A DNA stretch of 64,000 nucleotides from Alitta virens (lineage: Eukaryota > Annelida > Polychaeta > Phyllodocida > Nereididae), in the NCBI GenBank assembly GCA_932294295.1, contig OW028581.1, positions 16,699,662 through 16,763,661 on the forward strand. The letters are read 5' to 3'. Of the stretch, positions 36,501 to 46,700 are shown one piece after another (position 1 is the stretch's first letter; each line of letters starts with the position of its first letter). The notes under the pieces were generated by a model. It saw nothing but the letters and a program-made list of their open reading frames with translations. It was not told the DNA's origin and searched no databases. A program made the translations under genes and the position numbers.

Positions 36501-39500
36501 TGGATGGCTGTAGTGTTTGTTGGATGGCTGCAGTGTATGTTGGATGGCTACAGTGTATGTTAGCTTGTGTTCTACAATTAATGTGGAGAATAGAAGCAAT
36601 AGTATATTGTGGGATAATTACATTGACCTTAGCTTCACCTCGGCCAATATAATTGTTTCTCATCCATAAAACTCAATGTTGGTCTCCTCATCACCCACTA
36701 TTGTTATAATAGGCCAATGCATCCATGACAATGGGTATTAGTTTATTTGGCCAGCAAGTTCCAGTATTTACTAAACATGTTACAGCCTACAATTTATTAT
36801 TAATACTTGTGGACAATTGAGTAGTGGTGGTGGTGGTGGTGGATTAGGGCTTTACGTCCTGTATTTCTGCACCTGTTTGGCTAATTAGGACAGGTAGGGA
36901 CCATGGCAATGAGATGATGGATGAAACAGCCATCCAACATAGGCTCAATCGGGAATTGAACCCGGGGCCCAGGAAAATTGAGTAGTAGACATTACACAAC
37001 AAAAATTCTTATATTTGTTTCAAGGCTTTAATATAAAATAATATTCATATTTTTTTAATAATGCACAGGAAATACAAAAATTAACCAATAACAGTTTAAA
37101 ATGCAGTTAAAGCCTTTTTAAGAAAAACAGATAATAACACAATAGGTAAAGTACATTTTCAACAGAGGAAAAGATTGTTAGATTAACAAAAGCTTCATCT
37201 TAAAATCACAAAGAAATTCTCTTTTAAACGTACATAAAATCGATCGTGAATGGGTTGGTATATTCAAGTGTCATTCATTTAAAATCATGTCTTATACTCT
37301 TGTAATAAGTCTTTCATTTTCTCATTGGAATAAAATCATTTTCCACAGCAAAGCAGTTGGTTAAGTGTCAAATTTGCACTACATACGCCACCATTCAAAA
37401 GTATAAGTCTTAACCTCTTAATTATGTATGTTCAAAGTGGTCTTATATTTTTGGAAAGCGGTGTACAAAACTTAATGCGGTGTATGTGTTAGCAGCACCT
37501 TAACATCAGCGTGTAAAGCTTCAATCAACAACAAAAGCTTTAGTAATCAAATCAAATGTTTAAAAAACTACAACATAATAATATTATTGCAAGATAATAT
37601 TGTAAAGTGATATATATTGGATTCCTTTTTAATATTGTAAAAACGTTCGATTAACGTTATCAACAGCTTTGCAGAATTATCACACCCCTGGCTACATATA
37701 CAAATATTTCTATGATAGCATCTCTGATGTTCAATTGATTGTATAAAATCAACATAGCAATGCATGAATACATACATTATATATTTCTAGTTGCCATATT
37801 CTGCATACTTACATACAATGGGGCTATAAAATAGGTTTTAACCATCATTACATGAAGTTGTTTTGTTGTGGTTTATATGTATTCCAAAAATAGCAAACCT
37901 AGCTCTCATCCATGATATATCGTGTGTGTATATAATCCTTTAAGTCGTTGCTTCACCAACTCATGTTGTTTTTGCAAACATAATGTGTCAAAAATATGCC
38001 ATAATACAGCATTGATAATAGCATTGTGATATGTCAATTTTTGAAGTTTCTCTTGGTGACGACTGGCTTTTCGGATCGCTTATATCTCTCCCACGGATCC
38101 ATTTCCCACATGACTTCATTGACGCTTCGGATTGGCAAATCTTTGGGTTTGCGCACTCGGCTGATCAACAAGATGCAGTTGGAAAGGCGACCGCGCTTCT
38201 TGACCGCTTCTGATAGGTTGACGGTGATCCTAGGGGTGGCCATTTTGTTTTCGAATACCTTAAAGAATAATTAGATAAATGGGTTATATGGTTGCACAAA
38301 ACAGTAAAGTGAGCTCTTCTAATGGATCCTTAGTTTGACCAGCTGAAGTATGCAACAATTTTCTTCTCTACAACACTAACTTGATAAACTTTGTGAGTTT
38401 GTCATATACTTAACAATATTCACGTTACTTGTGCACTATGTTGGGATTTGCTGAGGGTTTGCTGCACTGCAGCCTATATTTTTTGTTGCTTTTCGAATCC
38501 AGAACTACATTGTAAATCCCTAAATGCATTTTTCGTTGAAGACCAAGTTGGGGCAGTACCAGTGGTCAGTATTATATATTTTTAGTTGAAATCTGTCATT
38601 TCATTCAAGCTATACCATTAAGGCAGACTTACAGAAACAGCCTTGGGGATGAGACTGCCATGTAGATGGAACAGGTAGCCATTGCTGTAGACAACATTAG
38701 AAGCCAGTTCTTCTTCAACTGTCAAGAAACTGTAGCCATAACTGCCTCCTTTCTTCATCTCCTGTAAATAAAGAAATAGTTATGACCACTGCAAATAGCC
38801 TATTTGATTTGCTATATTAAAGATTTAGGTGGGTAAAATCAAGACTGATGAAATTTAGATACAAAATAGCATTATTGTAAACAGTTTCTTGTAGTACTTA
38901 TACTCAAGTGTGTTGATGACAACAAAGAATACTTATGGAGTTACAATGACATTTTACGAGTTGCTGTGACATTTTGAGCACATTTACAGCATTCAGGTGC
39001 CCCCATTTACAAACGGTTACTTAGCAACCTTTCACATCTGGTGTTATGCCATCCATGGAAAAGGGTTAAATCGCCCTTTATGACTCATCCACAGAACAAT
39101 AACAAAACTGTCTAATCAGCTTAGTGGGGTTTTTCTCCATAAGTTATATTGTGTCTTCTTCTCTTGATATTTTACGATCTGTTGCCAGCCAAATGCAACA
39201 AGCTAAAGGTCTAGATAATTATTCAAGCTCTCGTGTGTTGATTTGAGAATTATAGTTCTATTACAAGCCTTGAATTATCACCACAATTAGCACAATTTTC
39301 AGAACAATTAGCCGAATTTTGCAACATTATCTGAAGACCTGTAAATGTCCCATCAATTGCATTTAGGATGGTACCTCTCAGACAATCAAAATGCTTGAAA
39401 TTTGGTTCATCCCCATCCAACACTGCATGGTTGCACAGTGTGTATTGTCTCAGCTTTCCTTTTTGGATTAATTCAGTTAATTGGAGCCAACTATAAAGGC

Positions 39501-42500
39501 TGTAGTTCTATAAGGATCACACCTTTTAGTGATGTCATAGACATATATATAGACACAGATAGACATACATAAACATGGACACAGATATAGTCTTAGGCAA
39601 AGACATTATAGACATAGACACAGATTATCTGATGGACACATTTCTATTTGGCTCTCTGGTTATCAAAATACTCAAACTACTGAGGTTATATCGAAATAGT
39701 TAGACTTCGATTACTGACCTCAATGACCGCATCACCTCCTGCTGTCTTGTGCATGACCATGAGGTCAGGACCTGCCATGGACACCACATCCTTGAGATGC
39801 ATGTAGCCCTTAGGGATGGGTATCAGTGTTGTTGGGTATTCTGGAAAAGCTGCTGCAACTGAGGCGGCTCCCGCCATGTTAGTTCTGGTGCCAGTACCCA
39901 CGAAAATCTCTCGACCTAAGAAAAATAAGAAAATATGGTTTTGTTACAGTTAAAGTGTGGACTCCAAGCAGCCTTATCATCTCATCAGTACGTCTGCATC
40001 TGACTAAGCTTCAGACCCAGTAGCATTGAGGCATGATGTTAAAATGGCATTATTACTGATGTTTAAGTAATGGCTAGCGTTTTGAATGTTACCACAATTT
40101 AGTGTTAAGTTCACATTTCAAGCTTTTTGCAGTTTAAAATCAAGTTATTTATTTATGATCCTGATAAGCAAACAGACTATATAAAACACAATATATGAAA
40201 GTGATGCTATTCTGTGACTGAGATTGTATATTGCTATAAAAGGGACACTAAAACACTGTATATTATCAATCCACTTTTAGTGTCTGGCAAAGTTTTCATG
40301 TTACAACAGAAAAAGCACTCTGGGGACAGTTTGCTCAGCCATGTTGCAAATCACATCAAAGGTCAAAATCGTTGCCATGAGCGAGCTCTCTGCAGTGTGG
40401 ACATAATATTGTATAATGTTAATATGGGCCAATCCTGAATGTTTACAAAACCTATTGTACTCTCAGGTGATATTGTACATTGATAAATGCTGTTTATTTA
40501 TGTCTTTTATTGAGATCCTGAATACTCATTGACATTGTAATCAAATGATATTTCTTAGGTTGATGGCCACATTTATCATACAGTATAGACTCATAAGCTA
40601 TAATATTCAACATGATATACACCGAAGAACTTTCTAGTAATCAATCCTATATCAGAGTGTGGGAGATAGAGAATTTCGAAAAATATTCTGCATATTTCTG
40701 GTATCTTATCTCATATTTAAACAGTGGCATGCTATCAGTTTCAAGTTGGTCAAATCCTGAATCATTTTTTTTTGTTAATCCTGAATGTTCCAATAGTACT
40801 AGACAGTTTGTACATGAGCAGTTAAATATGTAGAGCCTATTTAATGTGGTATTAAATGAGTAAGGGTTTCATAATTATAACAGGTGACTTCAATATCCTG
40901 CTATACATGTATTCTACCATCAATTACTACGTACTTTGGTAACACTTCTACTTTAATTAAATGTAGTTTACGACCACAAAGGTCATGCATAATATACAAG
41001 ATTTACAATGAAGCTAAATATCACTGAACGACTGCATTTTAAGGTCAATATTAGATCCTGACCTAATGCACCAAGATAACATATTGATAAATTGTATAAT
41101 GTAGGATTGTATAATATTACACCCAAAGTTAGCAATATTTGTATTAATTAACATAATTGGTCAGTTATGTACTTATTGACCTCACCTGTCCAGAGGACAT
41201 CACTGCCCTCGATCTCTGCTTTGTCCGAAGTGACCTCTTTGATGGTCAAGCCAACTTCCCTCCTCAAAACTGACCTCAACATAGCAACCTGTAATACATA
41301 TAATTCAGTCATCATCGGTTTTATCATAATATGTCATAATTACATATTATTAATAATTAGAAATTTAAAGTAAAGCCTACGAACAAAATATTATGGAATA
41401 CTTTTAACATCGAACATGATGCAGAATGTGTAAGATATATTTTTAATATTCTGGTGTTTGCTTGAAGTATTATTTAAGCTTGTGCTGTGTATTTGTACAC
41501 ATTAAGCTGAAAATGTTACTGAGTACTTAATATAACAACAACTTTATCGCTTTGATCTTAAAATAGAATTCTAGTCTGCAACATAAGGCACCTGTAGTGT
41601 TGTAACTATTTTTAATGGTAAACAAAATATCTCTCTTTGATGGTTGCATGATAGGTGTGTTTCATGACATGCATCCTTGTTCATATATGTCTAAACTTCA
41701 AACACAAGGTCTTTACTGACATGCAACTGTAATTCAGTGCGCACATTTTTAATTTTTATATAAAACAACATTTTTAAAATGCACCCTATTTTATATTTTC
41801 CACCCCAAGCCCTTGGCAGCTTTGCACCCCTAAATTCCTCACTTAACATATTCACCCCATGAGGTCAGCTTCTTTGAATTCACCATTTCCTGTTTAATAC
41901 CACATTCATTTGTTTAGTGCGACCTTTGTTGTTAACACACACATTATATATACGCTACTGTAAACTATTATCAACAGTGGCTATTTTTTGTAGCTAGATG
42001 CTAAATGTTTTCAATACAAATAGTCTCGTGTTCCCTGCAGTTTATTTTTTTGCATATGTCATGAGGCCATGTGCTAAAATGGTTCTCTGGAATTCATGTT
42101 CTCGTTTTGAGCGAAAATTGGGTCTATCAATGTGGAATTCAAAATAGGGGATTCTGTGGCTCTGTACGGTATACTCTTTGTTCTATGGTCACTTTAAAGC
42201 TTTATTTCATTAGTAAGCTATTTTCACATCTTACTTTTTTCGTGTATACAAGGTTTATATCATGTTATTTTTGGGATATATTGTTTACAGTATTAACTGG
42301 ACATGTATTTGATGGTAGTCATACATTATTTGCTGATCTTTTTCTTAATATGGAGGTCATACTGCATTTGTATATATGAGGCCATAATGGCATAGAAAAT
42401 CGGCCAAATGTTTGAACATGCACAGAATACATAAAATGCAATAAGAGCTTTGAAAATAGGGTAGGATAGGATCCAAAGTAGACCAGGATAGGATAGGATA

Positions 42501-43737
42501 GGATAGGATAGGATAGGATAGGATAGGATAGGATAGGATAGGATAGGATAGGATATGTGAGTAGCATAACCCAGCACATTGTAAGGAATAGAATTAAATT
42601 GAATTTTAATCGAAAGCTTTAAAATTTATGAAAGCTGGTATCCTATATCAAATTACTTAAATATGATACAAAAATATAAATCACAATGTACTGAGATATT
42701 ATCAATTGCATTTACTGATTAATTATCTATTTTCAATGTGGTTGATAATTGCTGGATCCTGATTATATTACCTATTATAACAGCTGCTATATGTAACGTG
42801 CTTAAATTATCACTCTGTAAGGCCAAAATGCACTCTTTTATCCATTTCGAGGTTTTCTTAGTTCTGGATCCTGGTCTGACTAATTCCTGAAACCTCACGA
42901 CTAGCCTAAAGGTCAAACAGCAGAGCAATAACAGAATTCGTCCCAGAGAACTGTTTGTAGAGTCCATGTGTAACTATTTAGCACTTTCTCCTCTAGGCAA
43001 TTTAGATTGTGTTGCTAATTACATTCAATCATTGCCATGGTGTTTTAATGAACAATTAATTTTAAAACTATATGGAATGTGTGTTTATCATGCATTATCG
43101 TGTATAAAAATAGCATGTTATTACATGCATCAATTATATTATAAATCATGTAAATGATGTAACACACCTTAATTAACTATTTAATGCCATAATAATATCG
43201 ACTTCCATGATGTAACATGACCCATAAATTGCATAATAATCAATATTATCTGTTAACATTACCATACATTACTTTTATTGCTATTAAATTCATATTACAC
43301 TAATATGGTAAATACTTATATTGATAGGGGGCCGGCATCTGTTTATTGATAGCATTATGATAATCACCTAATAGTGGTTTTTCATTGACCTTATAAGGGT
43401 ACTACCTCAAAAATGTTTATTTCGGACGACACACTCAATAATGCATGTAGATATATATATATTCTACTATTCGGTATACATTATACTATTTCGAAAACAC
43501 TTTCTAGTTCTTTAATTGGAAAGTATTTCACCCAAACAGAAACAGTTTGTAGTAAATAAATTAGCTGAGGAATGTAAGACTGGAAATACTTCACTGTACT
43601 GAAATTTCCAGAAACTGACACCAAAGGTTAATGACCTTTCAAATTTTCGAGTATCGGAAAGGAAAGTGCAGCCTAAGTCTCTAAATTAAGAAAATGTGTA
43701 AAACAAATGCAGCTAGTTAGTGATGTATAAGTAGTAT

Positions 43738-43769
<32 letters not shown>

Positions 43770-46700
43770 ATAGTGACAGCATCAATGTGTTTAGCAGTAA
43801 ACATTTCTTATCAAGTTTTTTGCTTTGTCACTAGATTATTCGCAGACCAATTGCCAAGGCAAATACAGTTGGATAATATCTAGTCAAAGAAAATTAGTTG
43901 CCAGTTTGGTAGTTATAATATTATATGTACACACAAAGTAGAGAATAATTAACTGGAAGAGATTTTCGGTGAAGTGTAGATTCATACCTCACTCTGTCTG
44001 GATGGTTTGCCCTTGACTTCTGGGGGGTGGCACATAAGGGCAGTTCCGTTGATGACCACTGCAATATCTCCAATAAACAACCCATCCGGGCACTTGTCAT
44101 CTGAGGGCATCTCAATGACCTGTAACCCCACATGTCTCAAGTTTTCCCTCAGTTCTTCACTCTGCTTGATCGCTGTGTCTAGGTCAATCTTCTTCTTGGA
44201 GTCCACAAGTTCGAAGCTGGATTGCTCAGCCAGGGCCCAGGTGACTCTGCTCACAATAGCAAAGTTGTGCCTAAAGCAGGACTCGATGCTCCCGTCATCC
44301 ATTATGACACTCATGGTGAATGTTTAGAGAGTTTTATCCAACTCAAATATGCTGCAAAATGTGTGTAATGTGTCCTAGAATTGTGATCCTTCTCTGGTCT
44401 ACTTCCAAATGGCTCTAAGTGCACCAGTTGCGCGTGGGAAGCGGCCTATAACATTCACAGCGTCCAAAACTTGTATTTAGGTCAAGAATGGTGTGTAGTT
44501 GTGCTTGCTGTTCAATCTTATCACCTGGTGACCCAGTGTACTTGTGCTGCAGCACCTGTAATTAAAGTAGCACTCCAGTAGCACCTGAAGTATCAAAGTA
44601 TATTTTATATCTTCTATTTTATGGTAGATCCAAAGTATATAAACATCTAGAGTGAGACAGACATATCCTGGGGGGTTGACACAAATGATCACTGAACCGT
44701 GACTGAATAAAGTCTCGCTAAGTTCTCGTTGTGCTCGTGAACTGAATTCAGAAGGAGCACAGTGAATGAATGCCTGTGGATGGTGTCAGCGATGTCCATA
44801 TATGGAATGACCTACTTGGGGGAATTCCCATAATGCAATTCAGTCCTATTCAAGCCTGCTAAGCACACACACTGGATTCCCTAGTGTAATGTGTGTCTAC
44901 CAATCAATGATTTATGGCCAAGCTCTCTGTGCTATGAACAGATCTATATGAAGTTCACCGATCTACAGGGGCGGATGTATTCCTGGAAAACAGGGACAGA
45001 GACTCACCGAGTTTAGAGGAAATGAAGTGAAAAAAAGTCAATTTTAGAAAATGACATATTTGTCATGCCAATAAAATGTACTTATTCCAAGGTTTAAATC
45101 ATTTGTTTGGCACAAAATAATTATATAGAAGAAATTTATAATTAGCAAAAAGGATTGCTTTTAAGCCTACCCATGGGGTCGACAGTAACACTTAATCAGT
45201 TAGTAACTAATACAGAAGGTTTTTATTTTTTTGTAGCTATGTCATCTTCAAGTATGATTAACTAACAAACCAAAGAAAGTTTTAAAGTAAGAAACATCAA
45301 AATAAGTTGTTTAAATTTTTGACTTTGCAATACTGATCTTAAAATATGGGTCTTTCTGTACTTCCCAATAAACATCATACAGGCTGACATAGTAAGTCTT
45401 CCAGTCCAACTGCACTCCAATATTTCTGAAAATAGACTGGGTCAAAAAGATGATCCCTGTGTCACCCTAATTCAGGGGCCTATTTGCTGACAGTTTTTGA
45501 CCCGGATCATCCGAGCTCCTAGTCTGCTGCTGCCAATTTTTGCCACAGTCTGGTCTGAGTATGTTTTGATGGGGGTGAAACTGTCATCTGCAAATTGCTG
45601 TGGAATCTGATAGAGTCATTTACTTAAGTGGGTGGGCAAATCGTATGCAGACAATACAGTGTAACCTCAATGCTATGAGCAGTAAAGGAGTTGTACAATT
45701 GGGTAAGACAATCAATAGTACGGTATTCACACTTCTCTGAAATCCCCAAAGAATTATTAATGATTATGCTGTTAGCTATGGTCCTGATACTGACATTCAA
45801 CTCAGAAAGTTGGAAGTTACAAATGCATAATTCGAAGTGTATACAATGTAAAATAATGTAAATATAAAAATAGTAATAGGCTATAAAATACATTTGAAAA
45901 ATAAAAAGTAAAACCATATATAAATTAATGGATTATACAGGATATATATTATATATTATGAATGGAATATACAGGAGTCTTCAACCAAGGCATATTCTGC
46001 ATCAGATCTAAAAAATTGGTGGGGCTTTAAGCGTTCTTTAAATTTGCGGTCATCCTGAATGAAACGCCGTCAGGTGCTAAATATAGAAACGGGGATTTCC
46101 ACTGAGATGCAGTAGTGACGTCATCTCAGCAACAGGCCACCAATCATTGTCATTGCTCATGGGATTGTAGAGCTTTTGTTGTATTAAATATTTGTGACTG
46201 CCAGTGTCTATAAATGCCCTGTTTTGCAATATTTTGACACCTCACTCCATGGGGTTTTACCCGACCTAAGTCACAAAATGGCTGCGTGTGGGATTTAGGG
46301 GATTTTATTCAAAAGTGGCAAATTATTTGTCTATATAAGAAAATCTTTCAGAAAAACAACGATACAGCTAATTACAGACAATCCCTTTTTGATGCCATCA
46401 ATACTAATCTGTCCACTCGTTGGTGGAGATATAGCTACTTTGTTAAATATTTATATATTTATGAATATTTATTATTTGAAAAAAAAACATTCTAAATTAC
46501 ATATACACAAGTGGTGGCTAAACATCTTCAAAAACCTTAATACAAAGAAAAGAAAAGTTTAAAATGTAAGTGAGAGAAATTAGTGAGAACAAGGGGAAAA
46601 AATCACAAAGCATAGACATTAGAAAGCATATAATGAACATGCAGCTAAAATACAAAACCAGCAATACATAAATAAATATAAAATCAGCAACACAATACTC

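Noticed and set aside
42486..42555. GGATA array as interstitial telomere repeat
   Set aside because: The unit is a pentamer unlike animal telomeric TTAGGG, and it is internal and perfect: a simple repeat.
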